This document shows positions 10,736 through 18,719 of a stretch of DNA of 64,000 nucleotides, one piece after another. The notes beneath the pieces are model-generated. The model saw only the letters and a program-made list of their open reading frames with translations. It was not told the DNA's origin and did not search any database. The stretch covers positions 48,134-112,133 of the forward strand of contig JBBCJS010000052.1 of the NCBI GenBank assembly GCA_037190825.1. The letters run 5' to 3'. The stretch is from Denitratimonas flava_A (GTDB taxonomy: Bacteria > Pseudomonadota > Gammaproteobacteria > Xanthomonadales > Xanthomonadaceae). The position numbers and the translations under genes are program-made. Positions within the stretch are counted from its first letter, which is position 1, and each line of letters starts with the position of its first letter.

Positions 10736-11635
10736 ATGCCCCACTACACCGGCCCGCTGCTGACCCGCCCCATCCTCGACGCGTGGCGCGCCGCGCAGGC
10801 GGCCGGCCGCACGACATGGCGCGGTTCGCTCGACCTGGGCCGCAGCCAGGGCGAGGTGGTGCTGGAGGCCGACGGGTTCGTCCGAGAGGGCCGCACATGG
10901 CCGTATCCGGAAATGCTCAAGGACCGCGCCATCCACTTCTGGAGCGGCGAGGACTGGCAAGCGGCGGCGCGCTTTTCCGGCGCGCTGATAAAACTCGTGC
11001 CGACCGACTGGGGCGCACCGACCTTCGAGATCGACGGCATCAAGATGCTGCCGACCTCGCAGGCATCGCCCTTCGACGACGCCCGGCGCAAGGTCGCCCT
11101 GATCGCGCCCGCCGGGAAAACCGTGCTCGACACTTGCGGCGGCCTGGGCTACTTCGCCGCGCACTGCCTGGACGCGGGCGCGGCGCGCATCCTCTCGTTC
11201 GAGAAGAACGCCGATGTGCTCTGGCTGCGCACGCTGAACCCCTGGTCGCCCGATCCCGCGGCCGCCGGCTACGGCGGACGGCTGCACCTGGCCCATGCCG
11301 ACATCTCGCAGGCCATCGCCGATGTTCCGGAGGCATCGGTCGATGCCGTCCTGCACGACCCGCCGCGCTTCGGCATCGCCGGCGAGCTGTATTCGCAGGT
11401 CTTCTACGATCATCTGGCGCGCGTCCTGCGGCGCGACGGCCGCCTGTTCCACTACACCGGCACCCCCAACCGCCTCACCAGCGGCCGCGACGTGCCGCGC
11501 GAAGTGGCCCGGCGGCTGGAGAAAGCCGGATTCCACGCGGAACCGGCGCTGGACGGGGTGCTGGCGGTGCGAAGGCGCCGGGGCGCGTCATCCAGCACCA
11601 ACGCGCGCCGCGTGGGAATGGACGACGCGCCCTAG
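10736..11635 (+). CDS. class I SAM-dependent methyltransferase, archaeal COG2521 type
   Basis: A 299-residue protein. Residues 130-139 (VLDTCGGLGY) are the SAM-binding motif I, and HDPPRFG at 207-213 is the motif IV/substrate region. The following AGELYS, FHYTG and GRDVPREVA blocks match, as I recall them, the family annotated as predicted archaeal methyltransferase (COG2521). The DPPRF motif suggests a nucleic-acid or nucleobase substrate, but no target is established. Its stop overlaps the stop of the convergent vanZ-like gene by four bases (CTAG). Confidence 0.8.
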   Translation: MPHYTGPLLTRPILDAWRAAQAAGRTTWRGSLDLGRSQGEVVLEADGFVREGRTWPYPEMLKDRAIHFWSGEDWQAAARFSGALIKLVPTDWGAPTFEIDGIKMLPTSQASPFDDARRKVALIAPAGKTVLDTCGGLGYFAAHCLDAGAARILSFEKNADVLWLRTLNPWSPDPAAAGYGGRLHLAHADISQAIADVPEASVDAVLHDPPRFGIAGELYSQVFYDHLARVLRRDGRLFHYTGTPNRLTSGRDVPREVARRLEKAGFHAEPALDGVLAVRRRRGASSSTNARRVGMDDAP

Positions 11636-12021
11636 TCCACCCAGCGCTCGATCCGCCGCACGCACCCGGCCAACGGCGTGGCCGCCGTCACCATGCCCGC
11701 CAGTACACCCACCGCATTGGCCAGCGCATCCCATGGATCGAGCATGCGCAGGTGCGGCACCAGCGTCGCCTGCGCCCATTCCATCGCGATGCCCAGCGCG
11801 ATCAATCCAAGCGCGACGCCGGCCAGCCAGCGCCACCGGGAAAACACCTGCACCGCGCCGAAGGCCAGCGCGAAATACGCGAAAAAATGCAGCAGCTTGT
11901 CGAAGTGATGCGGCGTTTCCATGGGCATCGGCGGCGGTGGAACCAGCGACAGCGCGATCACCGCCGCGATGGCGCAAAGCCACAACCCCAGCCAGAGGCG
12001 CGGCCAGCGCAAGGGCCGCAT
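11632..12021 (-). CDS. VanZ-family small membrane protein
   Basis: A 129-residue integral membrane protein with about four hydrophobic helices. The VanZ-like features are DKLLHFFAYFALAFG, EWAQATL and a DPWDALANAVG block. The start ATG shares its A with the TGA stop of the upstream MidA-like gene (TGATG), so translation is probably coupled. VanZ-like proteins outside enterococci have no agreed function; envelope integrity is one suggestion. It ends tail-to-tail with the methyltransferase gene. Confidence 0.8.
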   Translation of the reverse strand: MRPLRWPRLWLGLWLCAIAAVIALSLVPPPPMPMETPHHFDKLLHFFAYFALAFGAVQVFSRWRWLAGVALGLIALGIAMEWAQATLVPHLRMLDPWDALANAVGVLAGMVTAATPLAGCVRRIERWVD

Positions 12022-13205
12022 CACAGCCGCCAGCGCAGGTCGCCCTGCAGGAAGGCGTGCCCGAAATCCACGCCACGGGCAAAGCCCATCGCCTGGAAGG
12101 ATTCGCCCATCGTGCCCGGCAGGGTGAGCTGCTTGACCTGCTGGCCCAGCGCGTAGCGCGTGGCTTCGTCCGGCGCCACCGCGTACATCGTCTCGAAACA
12201 CTGCGGCAGGTTGTTGCCGAGCAGGAAGCCGGCCTGCGTGGCGTAGCCGGCCAGGTCGAAGCCGGCCCCGGTGCCGGCCTCGGCCAGCGCGGTGAAATCC
12301 ACCGAGGCGGTGAGGTCGGTCAGGCCCGGCCACAGGAACGGGTCGTCCACCAGCCGATGCCGGTAGAAGCCGCGCAAGGTGCCGCCGCCGCGTTGCGGGG
12401 CGTAGTAATCGCGGCGCGGGTGGCCGTAATCGACGAACAGCATCGCGCCTTCCCGCAGCAAGCCGCCGACGGCCTGCACCCAGTACGGCAACTGCGGCAG
12501 CACCTCGGAACGGAAGCCATCGGCAAAGCGCCGGTCCAGGTAGCGCTCCAGGTGCCGCACCGCCGCCGAGAGGAAGGCATCGGCGGGCTGGTCGACGCGG
12601 ATGAAGGCGCCCTGCGGATCAAGCGCGACGTGTTCCTCGTAGATATCCCCGCCATGCACGGCAAAGCGCGGCGTCGGCAGCGCGTCCAGCACTTCGTTGG
12701 CGAACAGCACGCCGCGCCAGTCCGCCTCCGGCGGCCCGTCCAGCCACACCACGCGCTCGAACAAGGCACGCGGCAACGCCGCGGCGAGGCGCTCGCGCTG
12801 GCGTTCGCGCAGGTCGGCCGAAGGCTCGAGGATCGCGTAGCGCGACGGCAGCGCCTCCAGCATCGCCAGGTGCACCAGCGCATCCTGCGCGAACGCGCCG
12901 CTGCCGCCGCCCAGTTCCAGGAACTGCCCGCCGCCAAGCTGATGGAACACCGGCGCGATGGCCTCGGCCACGCACTGGGCGAACAGCGGCCCCAGCTCCG
13001 GCGCGGTGACGAAATCCCCGGCACGCCCGAACTTCTGCGCCCCGGCGCTGTAGTAGCCCAGCCCCGGCGCATACAGCGCCAGCTCCATGTAGCGCGAGAA
13101 CGGGATCGCGCCGCCCTCGGCGGCAAGGGTGGCGCGCAGCGCGGCGGCCAGTCCGGCGCTGTGTGCGCGCGCGGGTTCATCGGGTTCGGGCAGATCGACG
13201 CGCAC
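12021..13205 (-). CDS. MidA/NDUFAF7-like SAM-dependent methyltransferase (COG1565)
   Basis: I choose the GTG at 13205 (394 residues). The frame is open further upstream, but there it runs through a REP-like palindrome and antisense to folM, and the added residues are not family-like. The family blocks are visible: FSRYMELALYAPGLGYY, GDFVTAPELGPLFAQC, the SAM motif FLELGGGSGAFA, FANEVLDALP and FVDYGHP. Mitochondrial NDUFAF7 dimethylates an arginine of a complex I subunit; a bacterial counterpart acting on NuoD is plausible but unproven here. It is translationally coupled to the VanZ-like gene. Confidence 0.85.
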   Translation of the reverse strand: MRVDLPEPDEPARAHSAGLAAALRATLAAEGGAIPFSRYMELALYAPGLGYYSAGAQKFGRAGDFVTAPELGPLFAQCVAEAIAPVFHQLGGGQFLELGGGSGAFAQDALVHLAMLEALPSRYAILEPSADLRERQRERLAAALPRALFERVVWLDGPPEADWRGVLFANEVLDALPTPRFAVHGGDIYEEHVALDPQGAFIRVDQPADAFLSAAVRHLERYLDRRFADGFRSEVLPQLPYWVQAVGGLLREGAMLFVDYGHPRRDYYAPQRGGGTLRGFYRHRLVDDPFLWPGLTDLTASVDFTALAEAGTGAGFDLAGYATQAGFLLGNNLPQCFETMYAVAPDEATRYALGQQVKQLTLPGTMGESFQAMGFARGVDFGHAFLQGDLRWRL

Positions 13206-13252
13206 GCGGGTTCTCCAACGGGAAGATGCTATGGATGCCTCGAAAAACCTCC

Positions 13253-13276
13253 GTCGTTCCCGCGAAGGCGGGGATG
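13253..13276. repeat. degenerate REP-like palindrome
   Basis: GTCGTTCCCGC, GAAG, GCGGGGATG is a diverged copy of the palindrome found intact at 16358-16383. It lies between the divergent MidA-like and folM genes. Confidence 0.6.
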
Positions 13277-13374
13277 CCGAGCAAAAGCAGGTTCCGAGAC
13301 GCCCTATGTTAAAGGCCCCCATCCGTGATCGGCCCGATGGATTCGCCGCGCGCCGAAAGGCTAAGGTAGGCGGC

Positions 13375-14112
13375 ATGACTCCTCCCCGTCCCGTTGCCCT
13401 GGTCACCGGCGCCGCGCGCCGTCTCGGTGCCGCCATCGCCACCGGCCTGCATGCGGCCGGCTACGACCTCGCGCTGCACTACCGCGACAGCGCCGCCGAA
13501 GCCGCCGCGTTGCAGAACGTACTGGAAGAATCGCGCCGCAACAGCACCGTGCTGCTGCGCGCGGACCTTTCCGACATCGCGCGCCTGCCTTCGCTGGTCG
13601 AACGCGCCGTGCTGCGCTTCGGGCGGCTGGACGCGCTGGTCAACAACGCCTCGGCCTTTTTCCCCACCCCCGTGGGCGAAACCACCGAGGCGATGTGGAA
13701 TGCGCTGATGGATTCCAACGCCAAGGCCCCGTTCTTCCTCGCCCAGGCCGCCGCATTCCATTTGCGCGAATCCCACGGCGCCATCCTCAACATCTCCGAC
13801 GTCTACGCCGAGCGCCCGCTGGACAATCACACCGTCTACTGCATGGCCAAGGCGGCGCTGACGATGCTGACGCTTTCGCTGGCGCGCGAACTCGGGCCGG
13901 AAGTGCGCGTCAACGCCATCGCGCCCGGCGCGATCCTGTGGCCCGAGTCCGACGACGATGCGCCGAAGAACGCCCTCATCGCCCGCACCGCGCTCAAACG
14001 CACCGGCACCCTGGACGAAATCGCCGAAGCGGCGCTGTTCCTGCTCGGCAGGGCCGGCTACACCACCGGGCAGGTGCTGCGGGTGGACGGCGGGCGCTGG
14101 TTGACGATCTAA
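13375..14112 (+). CDS. folM: pteridine/dihydromonapterin reductase FolM-type SDR
   Basis: A 245-residue NADPH-dependent SDR that would reduce dihydromonapterin or dihydrobiopterin. The start at 13375 has AAGG upstream. The motif TGAARRLG at 11-18 has the Arg typical of pteridine reductases, NNASAFFPTP is at 90-99, Asp142 precedes VYAERPL, and Y155-x3-K159 form the catalytic pair. Its neighbours folK and folB belong to the same pterin pathway, which strengthens the call over a generic SDR. It is convergent with folK, the two stops overlapping by four bases. Confidence 0.85.
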   Translation: MTPPRPVALVTGAARRLGAAIATGLHAAGYDLALHYRDSAAEAAALQNVLEESRRNSTVLLRADLSDIARLPSLVERAVLRFGRLDALVNNASAFFPTPVGETTEAMWNALMDSNAKAPFFLAQAAAFHLRESHGAILNISDVYAERPLDNHTVYCMAKAALTMLTLSLARELGPEVRVNAIAPGAILWPESDDDAPKNALIARTALKRTGTLDEIAEAALFLLGRAGYTTGQVLRVDGGRWLTI

Positions 14113-14597
14113 AGCGCCAGCGCCTCGGCCCGTGCCGGGCGCGCATGGTCCGGATGCGCCTGCCACAACGCCGCGAGGGTCTTTCCCGAAACCGGATCGA
14201 CGAACTGCGGCACCAGCGCCGCCAGCGGCTCCAGCACGAAGGCGTGTTTCAGTTCCGGGCGCGGCAGCTTCAGGTTTCCCGGCCCTTCGCGGACCAGGTC
14301 GTCGTAGAACACCAGATCGATGTCTAGCGTGCGCGAGGAAAAGCGCGGCACGTCGCGGCGTCGGCCGTGCGCGTCTTCGAGCGCGTGCAGCCAGTCGTTC
14401 AATGCCTCCGGCGACAGCGCGGTGTCCAGCGCCGCGGCCGCATTGAGGAAATCCGGCCCGTCGAAGCCCACCGCGCGATAGCGGTACACGGGCGAGAAGC
14501 GCACGCCGGGAAAGGCGTCGCGCAGACCGCGCGCCGCCGCCGCCAGATGCGCTGCCGGTTCGATGTTGCTGCCGAGGCTGAGCAGGGCCAGGCCCAT
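14109..14597 (-). CDS. folK: 6-hydroxymethyl-7,8-dihydropterin pyrophosphokinase FolK
   Basis: Transfers pyrophosphate from ATP to 6-hydroxymethyl-dihydropterin in folate synthesis. At 162 residues it has the normal length. The start LLSLGSNIEP is the substrate-binding segment, YRYRAVGF and DFLNAAAAL follow, and RTLDIDLVFYDD carries the two magnesium-binding aspartates. LKLPRPELKHAFVLEPL is also conserved. The gene is 45 bases downstream of the MscS-type gene, probably in one leftward transcript folB - mscS-like - folK. Confidence 0.96.
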   Translation of the reverse strand: MGLALLSLGSNIEPAAHLAAAARGLRDAFPGVRFSPVYRYRAVGFDGPDFLNAAAALDTALSPEALNDWLHALEDAHGRRRDVPRFSSRTLDIDLVFYDDLVREGPGNLKLPRPELKHAFVLEPLAALVPQFVDPVSGKTLAALWQAHPDHARPARAEALAL

Positions 14598-14642
14598 GCG
14601 GGTACTTCCGTGCGGGACGCGCGTGGCGCGAAGCGGCGGATT

Positions 14643-15902
14643 CTACCGGCAGCCGATGCCACCCAGCCCTTCGCGCATGTCGTAGCCGCCGGCCTCCTGG
14701 AACACCCGCAGGCCGAACTCGGGCAGCACCGCGAGCAGGTGGTCGAAGATGTCCGACTGGGTGTCCTCGTACACCGCCCAGCGCGTGTCGGAAGTGAAGC
14801 AGTAGATCTCCAGCGGCAGGCCGGTGGCGCCGGGCTGGAGCTGGCGCACCAGCATCGTCATGTTCTGGTGGATGCCCGGATGCGCGCGCAGGTAGCGCAT
14901 CACGTAGGCGCGGAAGGTGCCCAGATTGGTGAGGCGGCGCGCGTTGGCCGGCGTCTTTTCCGCCCACTCGCCGAGCTGGCGGTTCCATTCGGCCAGTTCC
15001 TGGGATTTTTCGTCCAGGTAGTCGTCGATCAGGCGCAGGCGGTGCAGGCGCGCCAGCTCGTCATCGTCGAGAAAGCGCACCGAGGTCTGGTCCAGGTACA
15101 GCGCGCGCTTGATGCGGCGGCCGCCGGACTCGCTCATGCCGCGCCAGTTCTTGAACGATTCGGTCAGGAAGCGCTTGATCGGAATCGCGGTGACGGTCTT
15201 GTCCCAGTTCTGCACCTTGATCGTGTGCAGGGACACGTCCACCACATCGCCATCGGCGCTGGCGGAAGGCATCTCGATCCAGTCGCCGACGCGGATCATG
15301 TCGTTGGAACTGACCGTGACGCCGGCCACGATCGACAGCAGCGTGTCCTGGAACACCAGGATCAGCACCGCCATCATCGCGCCCAGGCCGGAGAGCAGCA
15401 CCAGCGGCGAGCGGTCGATGAGCGCCGCGATCATCAGCACCACCGCGACCGCGAACACCACGATCTTGACCAGTTGCAGGTAGCCCTTGATCGGCTTGTC
15501 GCGCGCGCCGGGGCGGCGCTGGTACAGCGTTTCGACCATGTCCAGCGCCTTGGACACCGCCAGTGCCACGGTCAGCGCGATGAACGCCGCGCCGACGTTG
15601 CGCACCACCTTAACCACCGTTTCGGGCAGGCCCGGCACCAGCACCACGCCGGCCATCAGAACCAGCGCCGGCACGATGTTGGCAAGGCGCGGGATCACGC
15701 CGAAGCGGAACGCCTCGCCCTCGCCCGCGGCGGCCGGCATCACCGTGGCGCGCAAGGCGCGGCGCAGGGCGCGCAGCAGCACCTTCTTGGTGACGACGTT
15801 GGCCAGCCACGCGGCGACGCACAGGGCCGCCACCACCACGCCGGCGTACAGCCCCGGATGCGGTTCCAGCGCCGTGCGCAGCGACTGGATCCACTCCATC
15901 AT
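14643..15902 (-). CDS. MscS-family mechanosensitive channel (YbdG-like)
   Basis: A 419-residue inner-membrane protein. Four to five hydrophobic helices span about residues 15-190, ending in the pore-lining region GLGAMMAVLILVFQDTLLS. The cytosolic beta domain follows (IRVGDWIEM, DGDVVDVSLHTIKVQNWDKTV). The long C-terminal domain places it closer to YbdG/MscM than to small MscS. It would open under membrane tension and release solutes on hypo-osmotic shock. Its ATG overlaps the folB stop by four bases, so it is translated with folB. Confidence 0.9.
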   Translation of the reverse strand: MMEWIQSLRTALEPHPGLYAGVVVAALCVAAWLANVVTKKVLLRALRRALRATVMPAAAGEGEAFRFGVIPRLANIVPALVLMAGVVLVPGLPETVVKVVRNVGAAFIALTVALAVSKALDMVETLYQRRPGARDKPIKGYLQLVKIVVFAVAVVLMIAALIDRSPLVLLSGLGAMMAVLILVFQDTLLSIVAGVTVSSNDMIRVGDWIEMPSASADGDVVDVSLHTIKVQNWDKTVTAIPIKRFLTESFKNWRGMSESGGRRIKRALYLDQTSVRFLDDDELARLHRLRLIDDYLDEKSQELAEWNRQLGEWAEKTPANARRLTNLGTFRAYVMRYLRAHPGIHQNMTMLVRQLQPGATGLPLEIYCFTSDTRWAVYEDTQSDIFDHLLAVLPEFGLRVFQEAGGYDMREGLGGIGCR

Positions 15903-16261
15903 GCCGCCGCGTCCTTCCCGCGCACGATCCTCACGCCCACCGCGCGCGCGCCGCGCACCGCGCCGGGCTTGCTCAGCTTCAGTTGCACGCGCCGCACCGG
16001 GAACTCGGCCAGGATCAGTTCGGCCACGCGCTCGGCCAGGGTTTCCACCAGGCCGAACCCGGTGGATTGCACGTAGGCGGCCACGCGCTTGCTGACCGCC
16101 TTGTAGTCGAGCGTGTCCTCGATCGCATCGCTGGCGGCCGGCACGCGGTTGTCGAAGGCCATCTCGATGTCGAACCAGAGGGGCTGGCGGATGCGCCGTT
16201 CCCAGTCGTAGATGCCGATCAGGGCTTCGACTTCGAGTTGTTCGATGAAAACGGTGTCCAT
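15899..16261 (-). CDS. folB: dihydroneopterin aldolase FolB
   Basis: Splits dihydroneopterin to 6-hydroxymethyl-dihydropterin, the substrate of FolK. It has 120 residues, the usual size. DTVFIEQLEVEALIGIYDWE is the conserved start, with the glutamates and Tyr lining the active site. DYKAVSKRV, LVETLAERVAELIL (catalytic Glu) and VQLKLSKPGAV (catalytic Lys) follow. It heads a leftward unit with the channel gene and folK. Confidence 0.96.
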   Translation of the reverse strand: MDTVFIEQLEVEALIGIYDWERRIRQPLWFDIEMAFDNRVPAASDAIEDTLDYKAVSKRVAAYVQSTGFGLVETLAERVAELILAEFPVRRVQLKLSKPGAVRGARAVGVRIVRGKDAAA

Positions 16262-16357
16262 TGGGAGCCGGAATTGGGGATTCGCAAGAGCAAGGGTAGC
16301 GGCATCACTGGCTTCTATCGAACCCTTGCCGGGAACTCGGGAAGCCCGCTTTTGCTC

Positions 16358-16383
16358 GTCATTCCCGCGAAGGCGGGAATGAC
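16358..16383. repeat. REP-like palindrome
   Basis: GTCATTCCCGC and its exact complement form an 11-bp stem around a GAAG loop, between the folB and tsaD genes. Related copies are at 13253, 62300 and 62380. It resembles intergenic REP elements of Xanthomonadales. No REP-associated transposase gene is visible in the window. Confidence 0.8.
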
Positions 16384-16395
16384 GGCGACTTTGCC

Positions 16396-17412
16396 TTATG
16401 CGACTGCCTCAAGCTCGGCCATGTCCCAGCGCGGACGCACGCGGATCGACGGCGTTTCATGCTGGCCGGCGGCAAGCCGCAGCGCGCCGGCGAAGGCGAT
16501 CATCGCGCCGTTGTCGGTGCAGAATTCCGGGCGCGGGAAGCACACCTGCGCGCGACGGCGTTGCGCCATGTCGGCCAGCCGTTCGCGCAAACGGCGGTTC
16601 GCGCCGACCCCGCCGGCCACGATCAGGGTGCGATGACCGGTCTGCGCCAGGGCGCGCTCGCACTTGATGGCAAGGGTTTCGGTCACCGCATCCTCGAAGC
16701 CGCACGCGATGTCGGCGCGGGTCTGGTCGGTCCGGTCCGATTGCTGCCAGGCCAGCAGCACCTGGGTCTTGAGTCCGGAGAAGCTGAAATCCAGGCCGGG
16801 GCGGTCGGTCATCGGGCGGGAGAACACGAACCTGCCCGGCGTCCCCTCGCCGGCCAGCCGCGCCAGGTGCGGCCCGCCCGGGTACGGCAGGCCCATCAGC
16901 TTGGCGGTCTTGTCGAAGGCTTCGCCGGCGGCATCGTCGAGGGTTTCGCCCAGCAGCGCGTAGTCGCCGATGCCGCGCACGTCCACGAGCTGGGTGTGGC
17001 CGCCGGATACCAGCAGTGCCACGAACGGCGGCTGCGGCGGGTTTTCCTCCAACAAGGGCGCAAGCAGGTGGCCTTCCATGTGATGCACGCCGATGGCCGG
17101 CACGTCGAGCGCGAAGGCCAGCGCGCGCCCGGCCGCCGCACCCACGAGCAGCGCGCCGACCAGCCCAGGCCCTGCGGTGTAGGCCACGCCATCCAGATCC
17201 GGCAGCGACAACCCGGCCTGCGCCAGGCACTGCCGCACCAGCGGCACCAGCTTGCGCACGTGGTCGCGGCTGGCAAGCTCGGGCACCACGCCGCCGTACT
17301 CGGCGTGCAGCTTGATCTGGCTGTAGAGCGCATGGGCGCGCAGGCCGGCGGCGGTGTCGTACACCGCCACGCCGGTTTCATCGCAACTGGTTTCGATGCC
17401 GAGGACGATCAT
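16396..17412 (-). CDS. tsaD: tRNA N6-adenosine threonylcarbamoyltransferase TsaD
   Basis: Catalyses the last step of t6A37 formation on ANN-decoding tRNAs together with TsaB and TsaE. The start MIVLGIETSCDETGVAVYD gives 338 residues, the family size. The metal-binding HHMEGH motif is at about residue 107, with PGLVGALLVG, SGGHTQL, GEAFDKTAKLMGLPYPGG and GGVGANRRLR also present. It is divergent from rpsU with a shared 140-bp promoter region, a typical gammaproteobacterial arrangement. Confidence 0.97.
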   Translation of the reverse strand: MIVLGIETSCDETGVAVYDTAAGLRAHALYSQIKLHAEYGGVVPELASRDHVRKLVPLVRQCLAQAGLSLPDLDGVAYTAGPGLVGALLVGAAAGRALAFALDVPAIGVHHMEGHLLAPLLEENPPQPPFVALLVSGGHTQLVDVRGIGDYALLGETLDDAAGEAFDKTAKLMGLPYPGGPHLARLAGEGTPGRFVFSRPMTDRPGLDFSFSGLKTQVLLAWQQSDRTDQTRADIACGFEDAVTETLAIKCERALAQTGHRTLIVAGGVGANRRLRERLADMAQRRRAQVCFPRPEFCTDNGAMIAFAGALRLAAGQHETPSIRVRPRWDMAELEAVA

Positions 17413-17461
17413 GGGCTTCCGGGTCGGGGGCTGCATCCGGCAGGAGCGGCGCGCGCCGGAC

Positions 17462-17491
17462 TTGCACTGGACGATTCTTGCCCAGTATCAT
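17462..17491 (+). promoter_or_regulatory. sigma-70-type promoter of rpsU
   Basis: TTGCAC, 18 bases, then TATCAT, placed 62 bases upstream of the rpsU start in the tsaD-rpsU divergent region. It matches the sigma-70 consensus at 4 of 6 and 5 of 6 positions. Confidence 0.6.
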
Positions 17492-17552
17492 ACGCGGCTC
17501 CCATCACGACCGGGCACGTTCCCGGCACACCCAAGAACACACCGGAGCTTCC

Positions 17553-17768
17553 ATGCCCAGCGTCAAAGTCCGCGAAAACGAGCCGTTCGAGTTTGCCCTG
17601 CGCCGCTTCAAGCGCACCTGCGAAAAGGCCGGCGTCCTGGCCGAGACCCGCAAGCGCGAGTTCTACGAGAAGCCCACGCAGGAGCGCAAGCGCAAGGCTG
17701 CCGCCGCGGTGAAGCGTCACCTGCGCCGCGTCTCGCGCGACGTGACCAAGCGCCAGCGCCTCTACTGA
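17553..17768 (+). CDS. rpsU: 30S ribosomal protein S21
   Basis: A 71-residue, very basic small-subunit protein that helps initiation-region mRNA base-pair with 16S rRNA. The sequence begins MPSVKVRENEPFEFALRRFK and ends RRVSRDVTKRQRLY, a full-length match to S21. The start at 17553 is chosen for family length; GGAG lies seven bases upstream. It is the first gene of the rpsU-yqeY-dnaG group and is followed by a strong terminator. Confidence 0.98.
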   Translation: MPSVKVRENEPFEFALRRFKRTCEKAGVLAETRKREFYEKPTQERKRKAAAAVKRHLRRVSRDVTKRQRLY

Positions 17769-17786
17769 GTCCGCCACGCCTCGCCG

Positions 17787-17820
17787 AAAAGCCGGCCGCG
17801 CGCTCGCGTTGCCGGCTTTT
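17787..17820 (+). terminator. intrinsic terminator after rpsU
   Basis: AAAAGCCGGC and GCCGGCTTTT form a 10-bp stem with a 14-base loop, ending in a T run. It would let S21 be made in excess of the downstream primase. Confidence 0.85.
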
Positions 17821-17874
17821 TGCGTTTATGACATCCATGTCAACCGCTCTTCGGACCATCGCTATCGCGATGTC

Positions 17875-17897
17875 AAAAAACGCTCCAGGCGTTTTTT
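17875..17897 (+). terminator. second hairpin with T run before yqeY
   Basis: AAAAAACGC, TCCAG, GCGTTTTTT: a 9-bp stem with a six-T tail, 31 bases before the yqeY start. It could be a second terminator or an attenuator between rpsU and yqeY-dnaG. Its A/T-rich lower stem allows function in either direction. Confidence 0.55.
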
Positions 17898-17928
17898 CGC
17901 GTTCCTGACTTCCACGGAAATCACCCCC

Positions 17929-18375
17929 ATGAGCCTCAAGCAACGCCTCACCGACGACATGAAGGCCGCGATGAAAAGCGGCGAAAAGGACCGCCTCGCG
18001 GTGATCCGCCTCATCAACGCCGCGATCAAGCAGCGCGAAGTGGACGAGCGCGTCGCGCTGGACGACGCCGCCACGCTGGCCGTGCTGGAAAAGATGGTCA
18101 AGCAGCGCCGCGATTCGGTGTCCCAGTACGAAGCCGCCGGCCGCGAGGACCTGGCCGCCGTCGAGCGCGCGGAAATCGCCGTGATCGAAGGCTACCTGCC
18201 CGAGAAGATGGGCGAAGCGGACATCCTCGCCGCCATCCAGGCCGCCATCGCGCAAACCGGCGCCGCAGGACCCGCCGACATGGGCAAGCTGATGGGCGCG
18301 CTCAAGCCCATGCTCGCAGGCAAGGCCGACATGGGCCAGGTGTCGGCGCTGGTGAAAAAGGCGCTGGCGGGCTGA
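17929..18375 (+). CDS. yqeY: GatB/YqeY domain protein
   Basis: A 148-residue cytoplasmic protein of the YqeY family, related to the C-terminal tail domain of the GatB amidotransferase subunit. The sequence begins MSLKQRLTDDMKAAMKSGEKDRLAVIRLI and includes VEGYLP-like EGYLPEKMGEADI. Its role is not firmly known; tRNA-dependent amidotransfer and translation links have been suggested. The position between rpsU and dnaG is conserved in many proteobacteria. Confidence 0.92.
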   Translation: MSLKQRLTDDMKAAMKSGEKDRLAVIRLINAAIKQREVDERVALDDAATLAVLEKMVKQRRDSVSQYEAAGREDLAAVERAEIAVIEGYLPEKMGEADILAAIQAAIAQTGAAGPADMGKLMGALKPMLAGKADMGQVSALVKKALAG

Positions 18376-18426
18376 TCCGGCCGGCATTGCGATTCCGCCC
18401 GAACGGGCATCACCGGGAGACGTGTC

Positions 18427-18671
18427 ATGAAACGCAAGCATCCCATCGACCTCGCCTGCTTTTGAGGTCACCTCCAAGCGCCGCAAGGGATATCCCTCGG
18501 AAACCTGCGTGCAGCGCGGGCGCCGCATCGTCCACGGCGGGAAGGAACTGGTCGAGAAGCTGGGCCGCAACGATCCCTGCCCATGCGGTTCGGCCCGGAG
18601 GTTCAAGGAACTGCTGCATGCCGCGCGGCGGACATGACGGCATCCTGCGCCACGACTACTTCAGGGACTGA
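18427..18671 (+). pseudogene. small SEC-C zinc-motif protein gene, broken by two +1 frameshifts
   Basis: A good ribosome binding site (GGGAG) precedes ATG at 18427, but that frame stops at 18463-18465 (TTT TGA) after 12 codons. Reading on with one T skipped gives a further coherent stretch: CFEVTSKRRKGYPSETC, GGKELVEKLGRNDPCPCGSA and RRFKE. A second single-base shift near 18608-18612 (an extra C) restores the SEC-C end ECCM and continues to GHDGILRHDYFRD and a stop at 18671. Joined, this makes an 80-residue protein with the zinc-binding pattern CPCGS-x6-CC. Either the gene is dead (two one-base insertions), the assembly has errors, or, less likely, frameshifting is programmed. The first site, TTT-TGA, does resemble the prfB shift site. 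Confidence 0.7.
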
Positions 18672-18719
18672 GTCCACCGCTCCGGAACCACGCGTTCCGG
18701 AGCCTTCGGGAGCCGCGCC

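Noticed and set aside
9820..12156. A 778-codon open frame spanning SDR, methyltransferase and vanZ-like genes
   Set aside because: Crosses three well-supported genes in other frames and shows no motif.
13206..13442. N-terminal extension of the MidA-like methyltransferase
   Set aside because: The in-frame extension runs through a REP-like palindrome and antisense to folM; family similarity begins only after the GTG at 13205.
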